Origin: Arion vulgaris
Taxonomy: Eukaryota; Mollusca; Gastropoda; Stylommatophora; Arionidae
DNA: 64,000 nt
Reading direction: 5' to 3'
Assembly: GCA_020796225.1 (NCBI GenBank)
Contig: CM036775.1
Location: 5,343,393 to 5,407,392 of the forward strand
The notes under the pieces are model-generated. The model was not told the origin of the DNA. It worked only from the letters and a program-made list of their open reading frames with translations, and did no database searches. This document shows positions 39,862 through 49,944 of this stretch, in pieces; the stretch's first letter is position 1, and each line of letters starts with the position of its first letter. The translations under genes and the position numbers were made by a program.

Positions 39862-40090
39862 TAGACCAATTGTTAATCACTCTTTGTGATGTGTGTGTGT
39901 GATCTGAGCATAAGAGCGATTGTGCATTGTGCCAGTTATGCGCCTATAAGTAGGCCAGAGCATCCGATTTCTGCGATGTTTTTTATTTACTAGGATAGTT
40001 TCCCTAGGCCCCTACATCAGTGGTCTCTTTCGACATGCCTTGTAGCTTGCAGTGGTACTATTCTTTGCGTCCCTTGCGGTCCCCGGCACC
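39862..40090 (-). mobile_element. SINE-F
   Basis: Minus-strand copy with a mutated core ('aaggcatgtcgaaagagacc'), 'aaactatcctagtaaataaa' and 'agaaatcggatgctctggcc'. The final GAAGAA part is missing. Confidence 0.75.
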
Positions 40091-40190
40091 ACTTAAGCGT
40101 GAGATGATAGCAAATACTAGGGACAGAGATTTGTGGAGATCCATGATCGCGTACGCTAGTCAGCACGGCACTTGATAATGATGATGATGA
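40091..40190 (+). mobile_element. LINE-M relative, terminal fragment
   Basis: 'gagatgatagcaaatactag', 'gatttgtggagatccatgat' and a (GAT)n tail match the ends at 16475-16575 and 18118-18205. Confidence 0.7.
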
Positions 40191-40463
40191 TGAACACAAA
40201 TGGGAGTGCTCATACAAAAACAGTGTAACCAACTCTTTCATGCATTATCTGGTACACCTCTCTCTTGATCATTAATACAACAAGCACTGACCCCAGGAAG
40301 TCATCACGTCCCAACAAGTCTCAAACCCCCATCCCCACACATTGGATTAACCAACCACTTCCTGATAGAAATGACCGTTTACACGCAAACAAACAAACAC
40401 ATAAATAAAATAATCGCAAACACGTGACTGACTGATAAACAATGCCGCGGTTTTCCGCGCGAT
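40191..40463. other. Upstream region of a candidate promoter
   Basis: No repeat match. It includes 'aacacgtgactgac' (an E-box CACGTG at about 40421) and, just before the TATA box, a short CpG-rich patch 'gccgcggttttccgcgcg'. This suits a promoter-proximal region but is not proof. Confidence 0.4.
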
Positions 40464-40474
40464 TATATAAAAAT
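40464..40474 (+). promoter_or_regulatory. Candidate TATA box
   Basis: TATATAAAAAT at 40464-40474, preceded by a CpG-rich patch and followed about 30 bases later by repeat-free sequence that runs into a strong splice donor. If real, transcription would start near 40494-40500. Confidence 0.4.
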
Positions 40475-40496
40475 ACGGAACTGTTACGTTAAACTA

Positions 40497-40597
40497 CAGA
40501 ACGCTCAAAACAATTCGTAAATTTGTGTTGACTGCACATCGTGTTGTTTTGTTTTGGTAATACATTTATCTTGAAGCTGCAAGAGGAACAAGTTTAG
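40497..40597 (+). other. Candidate non-coding first exon (5' UTR)
   Basis: About 100 bases between the putative start and an excellent donor ('tttag|gtaagtac', GT at 40598-40599). It has no ATG, as expected for an untranslated leader, and no repeat similarity. The nearest + strand coding exon with a matching acceptor is the receptor exon at 52491, whose ATG lies three bases after its acceptor. Linking the two is an inference. Confidence 0.4.
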
Positions 40598-40844
40598 GTA
40601 AGTACAGAAATAATAGATTAGTGACTGTTAGAAGTTTACATCAGATTTGAATAAATACAATATTTAGTTTGTTGATTAAATATAGTAGGAATACAATTTG
40701 TCATTTGTTCGGTCTCTTGCCAGATCGCACTTCTTCTTCTTCTTCTTTTGTCGTCACACTGCTACCGGTTGTTGCTCAGTGTTGTGGTTTTCTATTTGTG
40801 TTTCTTGCGCTGTTCTAGTGACTTGGGTGATTGTTATTTATGCA
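40598..40844. other. Stretch with no recognised feature (possible intron start)
   Basis: AT-rich, with a CTT microsatellite at 40732-40747. No repeat family recognised. Confidence 0.35.
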
Positions 40845-41240
40845 CTTTGAAAGATTGTGTTGAACAATGCTCTTTTTGTGGTCATGGTGATATGTTTGTA
40901 TTTTAAATTTGTCTTATCATTTCATTTGCTTTGTTGCATTTATATTGGATTTCATTAGTTATTCTTTCGTTTGCTGAAACAATGCTCCCTATGCAGTGGC
41001 GGCTCGTGATCATTTTGTTGGTGGGGCCAGACACAAATTTTCGGAAAAAATATGGTTTGGGGTTGTTATGTTTTAATTTATAAAATAATAAATACACATT
41101 ACATATAATTTTTGATGGGACACGGCCTCAGTGGCCCTTAATGACGAGCCGCCACTGTCCCTAAGTATATAAAGTCGTTGACTTGTTTTAATGAGCGTTT
41201 GTCGGTGGAGATATTTGTTGAGTTTTCCTCAGCACATTTT
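40845..41240 (-). mobile_element. LINE-N fragment split by MITE-1
   Basis: The minus strand matches 23300-23440 and 23729-23830: a start near 'cgctcattaaaacaagtcaa', after the MITE 'ggagcattgtttcagcaaac' and 'aatccaatataaatgcaaca', then 'aatacaaacatatcaccatg'. The frame YLGSIVSANERITNEIQYKC, NKANEMIRQI is readable. Confidence 0.75.
40994..41157 (+). mobile_element. MITE-1 (hAT-type)
   Basis: 164 bp with intact ends. Flanking 8-mers 'tccctatg' and 'tccctaag' agree at seven of eight positions. It interrupts LINE-N. Confidence 0.9.
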
Positions 41241-41244
41241 TAGA

Positions 41245-41665
41245 TCAAACACTTTACTTACTTGTCCGATCCAACAGTCATGTGGTATGAGTGGATGTCA
41301 TCTATAGAAGTTTCTAGCCTCCAGCGACTTTACGGTAATGAGAGAGCGGACAGGCTTGCATCAACAGCATCGATTGTTGGGAGTTGAAGATGGATAAGGG
41401 GATATTCTTCGGTCTCTTCACGACTGTCTGTTGGATGAGGACACTAAAATCGATGTTGAATCGATCAAGCGATTTAGACAGTTTGGAGTTACCCGTTGTT
41501 CAAGTCGAACTTGAGAGACAGAGTGAGGTGTGTGTTTAATCAGCGAGCCACAGGAACGATCAGTATGCATACTCTTCGATATCTGTTGGGGAGACTGAGC
41601 ATCTATGGGTCTGCCCGGAGTGCAATGACGTCAGTTAGTAACCAATAACCAATAAGTCATCTGAG
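41245..41665 (+). mobile_element. LINE-L tail (RNase H end and knuckle)
   Basis: Degraded frames resemble GNERADRLASTASIVG (RNase H end, near 41335-41385) and, at the end, GETEHLWVCPECNDVS (Cys-x2-Cys, near 41590-41640). Followed by 'aaccaataaccaataag', a terminus shared by all LINE-L copies. Confidence 0.7.
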
Positions 41666-42275
41666 CATTTGCCCTTCGACTTGAGGAAGCCATGGCAGTG
41701 AATTTACAGATTTGTCTGAGTTGTGGTGTGTTAGCATAGAGAGTGTTTTCAACATCTGGGTATGGAGGTAGTGAAACACGTACAAACTTTTACTGCAGTC
41801 TTCCCCCTATTTCGGTATGGAAGTAGGTACTTGTGGCGTAGATCACTGAGTGCAGGGCACTGGAAGAGATGGTGTGTGACAGTTTCTTCTGAACAGTCAC
41901 ACAGTTGACATTGTGGGGCAATCTTTAGTTGGATGCGATGTAGATGAGCATTCAGTGGCACATGTTGTGTCCTAAGGCGGAAAATAATGACTTGTTCTTG
42001 TCGTGTAAGGTGATTTATGGCATCTTTTGGATTTGGAGTGGTCATGTGCAGTGGCGGCTCGTGATTAAGGGCCAGTTGGGCGTACCCACCAAAAATAATG
42101 TATAACGTGTATTTATTATTTTATAAATTAAAATATAGCTACCAAAACCATGATTTATTCGGAAAAATGTGTCTGTCCCCACCAACAAAAATGATCACGA
42201 GCCGCCACTGGTCATGTGTTTAAAGAGGGCTCTGTCTGTTTTGTCCATTACCCATTCATTCAGTCACTCCTCCTT
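41666..42275 (-). mobile_element. LINE-I tail split by MITE-1
   Basis: Minus strand from about 42270: TEWVMDKTDRALFKHMTT, then across the [64 protein letters not shown] and [11 protein letters not shown]. The Cys-x2-Cys...His-x4-Cys tail is intact. Removal of the MITE and one copy of its duplication restores the frame. Confidence 0.8.
42049..42210 (-). mobile_element. MITE-1 (hAT-type) with perfect 8-bp duplication
   Basis: 162 bp. 'gtcatgtg' occurs at 42041-42048 and 42211-42218, inside the LINE-I reading frame. Confidence 0.93.
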
Positions 42276-42420
42276 TTTGTTGCTTGTTATCATTTGTTTA
42301 ACAATCTGTAGAGTTAGATCAAATAAACATCTTCATTAAATCAATATTTGACCACAATCTATCGCCAATCCTTTTCCAATTTTTAGATCTACCGTAATAG
42401 AGCAAAAAGTAAATTAATGA
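42276..42420. other. Spacer before the 15-bp satellite
   Basis: AT-rich, no recognised feature. Confidence 0.3.
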
Positions 42421-44140
42421 TATTGAAAGATATATGAAATAATGATATATGAAATAATGATATATGAAATAATGATATATGAAATAATGATATATGAAAC
42501 AATGATATATGAAATAATGATATATGAAATAATGATATATGAAACAATGATATATGAAATAATGATATATGAAATAATGATATATGAAATAATGATATAT
42601 GAAATAATGATATATGAAACAATGATATATGAAATAATGATATATGAAATAATGATATATGAAACAATGATATATGAAATAATGATATATGAAATAATGA
42701 TATATGAAACAATGATATATGAAATAATGATATATGAAATAATGATATATGAAATAATGATATATGAAATAATGATATATGAAATAATGATATATGAAAC
42801 AATGATATATGAAATAATGATATATGAAACAATGATATATGAAAAAATGATATATGAAATAATGATATATGAAATAATGATATATGAAACAATGATACTG
42901 ATATATGAAACAAAATAATGATATATGAAATAATGATATATGAAACAATGATATATGAAACAATGATATATGAAACAATGATATATGAAATAATGATATA
43001 TGAAATAATGATATATGAAATAATGATATATGAAATAATGATATATGAAACAATGATATATGAAAAAATGATATATGAAACAATGATATATGAAATAATG
43101 ATATATGAAATAATGATATATGAAAAAATGATATATGAAATAATGATATATGAAATAATGATATATGAAATAATGATATATGAAATAATGATATATGAAA
43201 TAATGATATATGAAACAATGATATATGAAATAATGATATATGAAACAATGATATATGAAATAATGATATATGAAATAATGATATATGAAACAATGATATA
43301 TGAAACAATGAAACAATGATATATGAAATAATGATATATGAAATAATGATATATGAAATAATGATATATGAAATAATGATATATGAAATAATGATATATG
43401 AAACAATGATATATGAAATAATGATATATGAAACAATGATATATGAAACAATGATATATGAAACAATGATATATGAAATAATGATATATGAAACAATGAT
43501 ATATGAAACAATGATATATGAAATAATGATATATGAAATAATGATATATGAAATAATGATATATGAAACAATGATATATGAAATAATGATATATGAAACA
43601 ATGATATATGAAATAATGATATATGAAACAATGATATATGAAACAATGAAACAATGATATATGAAATAATGATATATGAAATAATGAGATATGAAATAAT
43701 GATATATGAAATAATGATATATGAAACAAAATAATGATATATGAAATAATGATATATGAAATAATGATATATGAAATAATGATATATGAAACAATGATAT
43801 ATGAAATAATGATATATGAAACAATGATATATGAAAAAATGATATATGAAACAATGATATATGAAATAATGATATATGAAATAATGATATATGAAATAAT
43901 GATATATGAAACAATGAAATAATGATATATGAAATAATGATATATGAAATAATGATATATGAAACAATGATATATGAAATAATGATATATGAAACAATGA
44001 AATAATGATATATGAAATAATGATATATGAAATAATGATATATGAAACAATGATATATGAAATAATGATATATGAAATAATGATATATGAAATAATGATA
44101 TATGAAACAATGAAACAATGATATATGAAACAAAATAATG
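42421..44140. repeat. 15-bp satellite, about 114 copies
   Basis: Unit 'atgatatatgaaata', with a common variant ending in 'aca' and rarer ones ending in 'aaa'. The register is interrupted at about 42897, 43310, 43648, 43728, 43915 and 44000 by small changes of length such as 'gaaacaatgaaacaatgat'. Since 15 is a multiple of three and the unit has no stop in four of the six frames, long open frames arise (MIYEI repeats on plus; three frames on minus). No start context, no non-repeat coding and no codon signature supports a protein. Confidence 0.95.
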
Positions 44141-44180
44141 ACAAGTAAAAACAAATGAGGTTTTAAATCAGGACTAAACA

Positions 44181-44343
44181 CAGTGGCGGCTCGTGATCAT
44201 TTTGTTGGTGGGGCCAGACATTTTTTCCGGATAAATCATGGCGTTTGGTTGCTAAATTTTAATTTATAAAATAATAAATACACGTTATACATTATTTTTG
44301 GTAGGGCCTTGCCCCACTGGCCCTTAATGACGAGCCGCCACTG
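44181..44343 (+). mobile_element. MITE-1 (hAT-type)
   Basis: 163 bp with intact ends. Flanking 8-mers 'actaaaca' and 'actgcaca' share six of eight bases. Confidence 0.88.
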
Positions 44344-44612
44344 ACTGCACACAAAGAAACCTTATCAAAAGAATAAGAATCCGGAAATCAAGATTCTTCT
44401 GGCATATAATGCGAAGAGAAGTTTTATAATATTTGGTGACTACAGGTAAAATTCAGGGAAGGAGACATCATGGAGGACAGAGGGAGAAGATGCTGGATGG
44501 CCTGACATCAAGGTTCGACAAAAGATCGACATCAGAACTGATTACATGTACCTAGCAGAGAGAGTTGGGGAGAGATATGATCGCCTACACCAGCAGGCAT
44601 GGCACTTGATTG
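44344..44612 (+). mobile_element. LINE-M 3' end
   Basis: 'ctgcacacaaagaaacctta' onward: LHTKKPYQKNKNPEIKILLA, then 'ggtaaaattcagggaaggag' and MIAYTSRHGT-like end with 'ggcacttgattgaaag'. Same family as 4475-4995 and 60157-60745. Confidence 0.7.
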
Positions 44613-44624
44613 AAAGAAATATGA

Positions 44625-45235
44625 AAGCTTGGCTGAGCACTTTAAGTCATCACTATCATCCAGTAGCTTGCCCTAGCAAAACTTTACCCAACTAACAGTC
44701 CGTCAAAGTGTATCTCTCGCATAGACCAGATGTCCTACCGCTACAATGCGTCATTTTCAAATCACCAGTTACATCCTAAATCCATCTTCTTCGTATTTTT
44801 CCTCTTCTCCTCTATGTCATTCCTCCTTCTACAGGGTGTTCAACTTAAAAGCAGCCTATAAATGGAGCTAATCTGGCATATATGTATGGAAATGAGAAGG
44901 TTCAGTTATGATGTAGTATAGGTCAATGTTGTGTGATGGTGTGTAATTGTAGTGCTGGAAGGGCGATGAACAAATGTGACGTAGGACGAGCTAGTCAGAA
45001 CCGGTTTAAATAGTACATAAACACAACGCGATAGGTTATCTGGCAACTTTCGATTTGTCAATGAGGCTGCAATTATCTTGAACACCATGTATAATGATCT
45101 TCTCCAAACATTCGTGTCTTTTTATATGTCTAAAATAATTCAATTTTCTCATTCCTATGTGTATTGTCTGATATTTTTTTTTTATTCTGAGTTCTTTCTG
45201 GATAGATATATTTTCATATTACATGTTAGGGGTAT
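44625..45235 (-). mobile_element. LINE-R 3' end split by a Tc1/mariner-type MITE
   Basis: The left piece (44640-44831) holds the inverted C-terminus ('agtaaagttttgctagggca', 'gaagatggatttaggatgta'). The right piece (45090-45235) holds the upstream block (FRHIKRHECLEKI-like and 'tctatccagaaagaactcag'). Confidence 0.7.
44832..45089. mobile_element. Small Tc1/mariner-type MITE with TA duplication
   Basis: 258 bp. Left end CAGGGTGTTCAACTT, right end AAGATAATTGCAG in complement with TTGAACACCATG, giving a 12-base inverted repeat with two mismatches. TA at 44830-44831 and 45090-45091. No coding frame. It splits LINE-R. Confidence 0.7.
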
Positions 45236-45490
45236 CTTCTGCTTCTTCTTCGAACGCTCCATATCGACCACTTGTCAACCACTCTTTGTGATTTCTATGT
45301 GATATGAGCCTAAGAGCGATTGTACGTTTTGCCAGTTATGCGCCCACAAGTAGGCCAGCACATCCGATTTCTGTGCTGCTTTTTATTTACTAGGGTAGCA
45401 TAGGGTACATCTGTCGCCTCTTACGATATGCATTGTAGGTTGCAGTGGTACTATTCTTTGCTTCCATTGCGGGCCCTGATACCATACGGG
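45236..45490 (-). mobile_element. SINE-F, full length
   Basis: Minus strand: 'ggagcgttcgaagaagaagc' at the tail, core 'catatcgtaagaggcgacag', head to 'gtatcagggcccgcaatgga'. Confidence 0.85.
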
Positions 45491-45514
45491 CGATATTATG
45501 GCTATCTAGTATTC

Positions 45515-45603
45515 TGGATATAGAGGGAGACTGAAGTAAAACTATGTAGCAATGGCGAAACAGTAAAAAAAAACAAAGTACTGTAGTTTAAAAAAAATAC
45601 AAA
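45515..45603 (-). repeat. Diverged copy of the right arm of the 38-kb inverted repeat
   Basis: 'tatagagggagactgaagta', 'atggcgaaacagt' and 'agtactgtagttta' occur in the same order as in the complement of 38040-38130. It is used as the target of the next SINE-A. Confidence 0.5.
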
Positions 45604-45799
45604 GCCCGTCTGCCCAGCATGTTCGTAGCGCGTTGGACTACGGGTGACTATCCCTCTGTGTGTATGGGTTCAATTCCGTGGGATGGCAGAAAAAGCCACA
45701 GATTCCCCAGATTTACGGTGTTCGTGGCACCGAACCGAAGGGTTACGATGTCCATGGCACCGAGCCGAAGAGCTGAAAAGCTCAAGTGCTTCTGGATCG
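45604..45799 (+). mobile_element. SINE-A with a 14-bp target-site duplication
   Basis: Complete copy, 'gcccgtctgcccagca' to 'cttctggatcg'. 'aaaaaaaatacaaa' occurs at 45590-45603 and 45800-45813; the A-rich composition makes the match slightly less decisive. Confidence 0.85.
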
Positions 45800-45815
45800 A
45801 AAAAAAATACAAAAA

Positions 45816-45940
45816 CAATGGCTACGGAGTTCGTGCTCTGTGCAATACTCTCGGCAGATGGGCGTGCCATTTCTGCGGAGAGGGACCGAGCCATAAGGGG
45901 TAAAATCCGGTGCAATGAAGTCAATGCTTCGGCTTTATAC
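45816..45940 (+). mobile_element. SINE-B 3' half
   Basis: 'gctacggagttcgtgctctg' to 'ggtgcaatgaagtcaatgct'. The tRNA-like head is missing. Confidence 0.75.
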
Positions 45941-45945
45941 TCTAT

Positions 45946-46100
45946 TAAATAAAAAAGCGTGGCAGAAATCGGATGTTCTGGCCTACTTGTAGGCGCATAA
46001 CTCTCACAACGTACAATCGCTCTTAGGCTCATATCACATAGAAATCACACGTAGTGGTTAACAGATGGTTGTTGTGGAGCGTTCAAAGAAGAAGAAGTAG
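45946..46100 (+). mobile_element. SINE-F 3' half
   Basis: 'agcgtggcagaaatcggatg' to 'ggagcgttcaaagaagaaga'. The head and core are missing. Confidence 0.75.
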
Positions 46101-46231
46101 ATAGTTTATTGCACGGACCAGATTCGCGAAAAACTGTTTTATGAAAAAGTCATATTCCAGGGGTGTAGCACTTACCCCCCTCTTGTCTTAACGAGTGGAC
46201 GCCTATGATTGCAACATTAATAATAATTAAG

Positions 46232-46470
46232 GGTTTAAAGTAAAAGATTGACTTAATTGCACCGGATTTCTCTGTATATCTCCGCCCCTGTCGGGAGAAA
46301 TGACATGCTATCTACTCAGATTGTTGAACAAAGTAAGTACTCCTTAGCTTCAACAACAATGCTAGGGGTCTCATGAACAAATTTCGCTTGCAACTCGGTC
46401 CGGATTGGAACCCATGACCTTCAGAACGGCAGGCAAACGTCTTAACCACTTCACCATACCAAACATAATA
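46232..46470 (-). mobile_element. SINE-B, diverged
   Basis: Minus strand with 'aagtggttaagacgtttgcc', B-box-like 'gggttccaatccggacc' and 'ggtgcaattaagtcaatctt'. It is the most diverged B copy. Confidence 0.7.
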
Positions 46471-46542
46471 ATAATAATAGTATTAGCAATTGTAAAAATA
46501 AAAAATAGTATTGACTAGTATTTTCATGCCTACTCTGTGTTA

Positions 46543-46817
46543 GTAAGTAAAGTAAGGAACCCTTTCATACTTCGTGGTATATAGGTCAATACAGTGTTAG
46601 GCCTGTATTTTTCATTGACCGTCGTCACACGTTGGGTGATGTGGTCAGCATCACGCCGCCGCCTTTACTTTCCCAGAGCATGTCTGGTACCCAGTTGAGG
46701 CTGGGTCGACCTGAGAGCCGTCGTGGTCGGGAAAAATTCCACGCGCATTGCGGAGCTGAACCCAGACCACCAGCCTTGCGAAGCGCGTTCACTAACAACT
46801 ACGCTACAGCGGCTCTC
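46543..46817 (-). mobile_element. SINE-J with a 13-bp target-site duplication
   Basis: Minus-strand head 'gagagccgctgtagcgtagt', B-box-like 'gggttcagctcc'. 'ctactctgtgtta' at 46530-46542 and 46818-46830 is a perfect duplication within LINE-Q. Confidence 0.92.
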
Positions 46818-46916
46818 CTACTCTGTGTTACCAGAGCCAAACATGGACAATGAGCAAAGCACAGTCGCAAAAATAACTACATGTGACATGCGATGCCTAA
46901 GAAAAGTTATCAACAA

Positions 46917-47215
46917 CATCGAAAAAAGACAAGAGTCTCCAACATCGGTATAAGAAAGAAAGTTGGGACAGAACCTTGCTTGAATTACATTGAGAAACAA
47001 AGTCACCAACATCAGCATAAGAAAGAAAGTTGGGACAGAACCTTGCTTGAATTACATTGAGAAACAAAGTCACCAACATCAGCATAAGAAAGAAAGTTGG
47101 GACATAACCTTGCTTGAATTACAGTGAGAAACAAAGTCACCAACATCAGCATAAGAAAGAAAGTTGGGACAGAACCTTGCTTGAATTACATTGAGAAACA
47201 AAGAATGAAGTGGTT
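46917..47215 (+). repeat. 67-68-bp tandem repeat of LINE-Q coding sequence, four copies
   Basis: Each unit contains 'caccaacatcagcataagaa' and 'cagaaccttgcttgaattac' with 'attgagaaacaaagt'. The first unit differs most ('acatcggtataag'). The unit is LINE-Q coding sequence, and the LINE continues on both sides. Confidence 0.9.
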
Positions 47216-47383
47216 TGGTCACTTAATAAGAATGAAAGCAAACTTTACAGTATACAAAGTCTTCTACAACAGAACATCAGAAAGAATAAGAACTCAGTAT
47301 AAAGCCTCAAAGAACATCAGGAAAGAATGAAGAGGAAGACCACACTAAAGATGGCAAAAACAACAAAAGATTTGACCCTCCCC

Positions 47384-47384
<1 letters not shown>

Positions 47385-47412
<28 letters not shown>
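47385..47412. repeat. (CA)n microsatellite
   Basis: About 13 CA dinucleotides directly after the LINE-Q end, possibly its 3' tail. Confidence 0.9.
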
Positions 47413-47414
<2 letters not shown>

Positions 47415-47705
47415 CCTATCATTGCGTGGATTCTATAATTAATATTGTTTTCTACACCATCTTGATCAGACCAGGTTGCCCCCAATTTAATATAAACTCC
47501 GTATTTAAAGCGCCGTTTTCGTCTTTCCCGCTTATCTACTAATTTGATTGTCGATAGTATCACATCCCCTGTCGTTTGCACAATATTGTTTACCTTTAGT
47601 CTAAATCAGGGCGTAGCCGTGCGTGGGTGGGGAAAAGGGGACTAACAATGGACATCAACTTAGAGGGGGCGTTCTATGATATATTATTTTACAAATAATA
47701 ATAGT
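47413..47705. other. Stretch with no recognised feature
   Basis: About 290 bases. 'cagggcgtagccgtgcgtg' near 47608 resembles a hAT-like left end, but no matching right end is seen. Confidence 0.35.
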
Positions 47706-47840
47706 AGCCGAGAGCCGCGGTAGCCTAGTTGTTAGTGAACTCGCTTCTCAAGGCTGGTGGTCCGGGTTCATCCGCCGCAGTGGGCATGGAGGTATTCCCG
47801 ACCTGTGCCTGGGACGGCATCCTGCAATTCAGAACCTAAT
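47706..47840 (+). mobile_element. SINE-J 5' half
   Basis: Head 'gagagccgcggtagcctagt' and 'aaggctggtggtccgggttc', then a diverged body. The 3' half is missing. Confidence 0.75.
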
Positions 47841-47847
47841 TTATCGC

Positions 47848-48098
47848 TTCTTCTTCGAAAGTTCCAAATCGATCACTTGTCAACCACTCTGCGTGATTTC
47901 TATGTGATCTGAGCCTAAGAGTGAATGTACGTTGTACCAGTTATGCGCCTACAAGTAGGCCAGCACATCCGATTTATGTGCTGCTTTTTATTTACTAGGT
48001 AGCATCCCTATGGCCTACATCAGTCGCCTCTTACGATATGCATTGTAGGTTGCAGTGGTACTATTTTGTGCTTCTCTTGGGGGCCCCAGCACAACACG
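47848..48098 (-). mobile_element. SINE-F, full length
   Basis: Minus strand with core 'catatcgtaagaggcgactg', 'gctacctagtaaataaaaag' and a GAAGAA tail at 47848. Confidence 0.85.
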
Positions 48099-48534
48099 GT
48101 CGTAATTTGTCGCTAAATGTAAACTCGTATGGTCATGAACCGGAATAAAAGAAGTAATCGATACCAGCACTGAGAAACCGATTATGAACAACAGAAAGGT
48201 ATGAATAGACCACTCCGGCTAACAACAGACAGCTTGTATCCTGCTCATCTTGGCAAGCTGTGCCATCAATCATCCCACAGAGACAAAACAACAATTAAAA
48301 AATGAACAACTACGAACAAGGTCGCTAATTAATTATAGATATGCGTCAACTGTCGAGCATAAATCCTGTGTTAATATCGTAAAATACATACGTCTCATAG
48401 GACTGACGTGTAATCAAATAAATATGATATACAGGAACTACTTTTTCTGTATTTTTGTCACTTTTGGCGCAAATTATTACGAGTGACCTCATTCCAGAAA
48501 TAGACAGAAGCAGGAAGTAGTCGAACGTGTGTTT
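48099..48534. other. Long stretch with no recognised feature
   Basis: About 435 bases, mixed composition, no coding character. If the receptor leader at 40.5 kb is real this is intronic. Confidence 0.35.
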
Positions 48535-48897
48535 CTTATTGTTGTTCTTGCTCGTTTCTCGTCGATAACATCTTTTATCTTCTTTCTTTCTTTTTTTTCT
48601 CTAACCCTGTTTTGTTTCACAGCATCAGTATTACGAAGATTTTTGTGTGCGCTTCGTAAACAGCGTTTTTCATGGCCTTTGTTATTTCTGAGGCCCATAT
48701 TTAACGTGGACGGCATTTTGCTTTGTATCTACTGTATGATGGGTAACATTGCTCTTTGAAGCGTATTGTCTGTTGGTAATCTGCTTATGTGGCCGAACCA
48801 CTTAATTTGTTGTTTCTTGATGAAGCGCAGTACTGATGTTGTATCCACTTTATCGGAATAGAGTCTCTTGGTAATCTACTTATGTGGCCAAACCATT
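48535..48897 (-). mobile_element. LINE-N 3' end with a small terminal duplication
   Basis: Minus strand matches 30020-30260: 'gtggttcggccacataagca', 'aagagcaatgttacccatca', 'gaagcgcacacaaaaatctt'. The piece 'tggtaatctgcttatgtggc' is repeated at 48773 and 48871. Confidence 0.7.
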
Positions 48898-49152
48898 CTT
48901 CTTTTCCTTCGAACGCTCCATATCGGCAACTTGTTAACCACTCTTTGTGATTTGTATGTAATCTGAGCCTAAGAGCGATTGTACATTGGGCCAGTTATGC
49001 GCCTACAAGTAGGCCAGCACATCTGATTTCTGCGATGCTTTTTATTTAATAGGGTAGCTTTCCTAGGTCCTACATCATTCGCCTCTTACGACATGCCTTG
49101 TAAGCTGCAGTGGTACTATTCTTTGCTTCATTTGCGGGCCCCGGCACCACAC
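48898..49152 (-). mobile_element. SINE-F, full length
   Basis: Minus strand: core 'catgtcgtaagaggcgaatg', 'gctaccctattaaataaaaa', tail 'atggagcgttcgaaggaaaa'. Confidence 0.85.
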
Positions 49153-49677
49153 GGGCGCAAATGGGGATACTGAATAGATGGATGTTGGCACGATGGATAT
49201 GGATAAGGTAGACATGGATAATATGGATAAGTTGAATCTGGAGAAGTTTGATATGGATCAGTGGATGTCGATACGTTGAGCAAATCAATGTGGATGAAGA
49301 TAAATTGGATATGGATAAGGTAGACATGGATATATGGACATGGATAGGTTGGATTTTGATAAAGTTCCCATGGATACGGTGGATATGGATACGGCAAACA
49401 CGGGTCCAGTTTTCATGGTTATTATAGATATAAGGTGGACATGGATAGGGTGGACATGGATTTGATGAACATGGATAAGATAAATGGATAAGATGGACAT
49501 CGATAAGGTGGACATCGATAAGGTGGACATGAATAGAGGTGGCATGACTTGATAAGGCGAGCAAAAATAAGTTGTGAACACTGGATACATAAACATGGAT
49601 AGCGTAAATATGGATGAAGGGAAAAACGGATAAGGTGAATATGGATAAGGTGAACATATTGAAAGTGGATACTAAGT
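49153..49677. repeat. Irregular minisatellite with 'atggataaggt' units
   Basis: About 30 imperfect units of 15-18 bases, such as 'ggacatggataagg' and 'ggatatggatacgg'. The minus-strand frames are rich in His, Ile, Pro and Tyr for this reason only. Confidence 0.8.
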
Positions 49678-49679
49678 GA

Positions 49680-49798
49680 TTGATTAATATCACCATCATC
49701 ATTGCACTTCGGTAAATAATCACGCATGCTCCAATCTCTTTCTTCCACAGAAAGATATCGGCGTCAGTGCAACAACTCCGTAGCACCAGCGAAGGTCG
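49680..49798 (-). mobile_element. SINE-D 3' end
   Basis: Minus strand: 'gtgctacggagttgttgcac', 'aagaaagagattggagcatg' and a TCAA-type end. It abuts the irregular minisatellite. Confidence 0.7.
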
Positions 49799-49944
49799 GT
49801 GAATATGAACTCTTCTTCTTCTTTACGTAACTCCTCTTTAAGCATAAGGCATCAACAAATTTGTCTCCAACCAGATCTGTCTTGAGCAAGCAAGCTTAGT
49901 TCATTCCAGTTCTTTCCCGTCTCTTCTCTTTTTCTGTCTACAGT

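Larger units (their letters stand above)
46475..47380 (+). mobile_element. LINE-Q 3' end with SINE-J inserted and an internal 67-bp array
   Basis: After the SINE the frame gives CYQSQTWTMSKAQSQK-like codons, MRCLRKVINN, then an array, then SIRKKVGTEPCLNYIEKQRM, KWFGHLIRMKANFTVYKVFY and a degraded RPRxxWQKQ end. GHLIRM is the C-terminal LINE motif. Confidence 0.75.

Noticed and set aside
42319..44181. Open frames of 573-620 codons on the minus strand and MIYEI-repeat frames on the plus strand
   Set aside because: They are created by a 15-bp tandem repeat with no stop in those frames. Three overlapping frames of equal length are open at once, and nothing but the repeat is encoded.
48250..48486. 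A 78-codon plus-strand frame in otherwise unassigned sequence
   Set aside because: Low-complexity composition, no family resemblance and no splice sites. Such frames are expected by chance.
49153..49677. A protein with HIHLIHV-type repeats on the minus strand
   Set aside because: It is the reading of an irregular 'atggataaggt' minisatellite continuing into antisense SINE-F.
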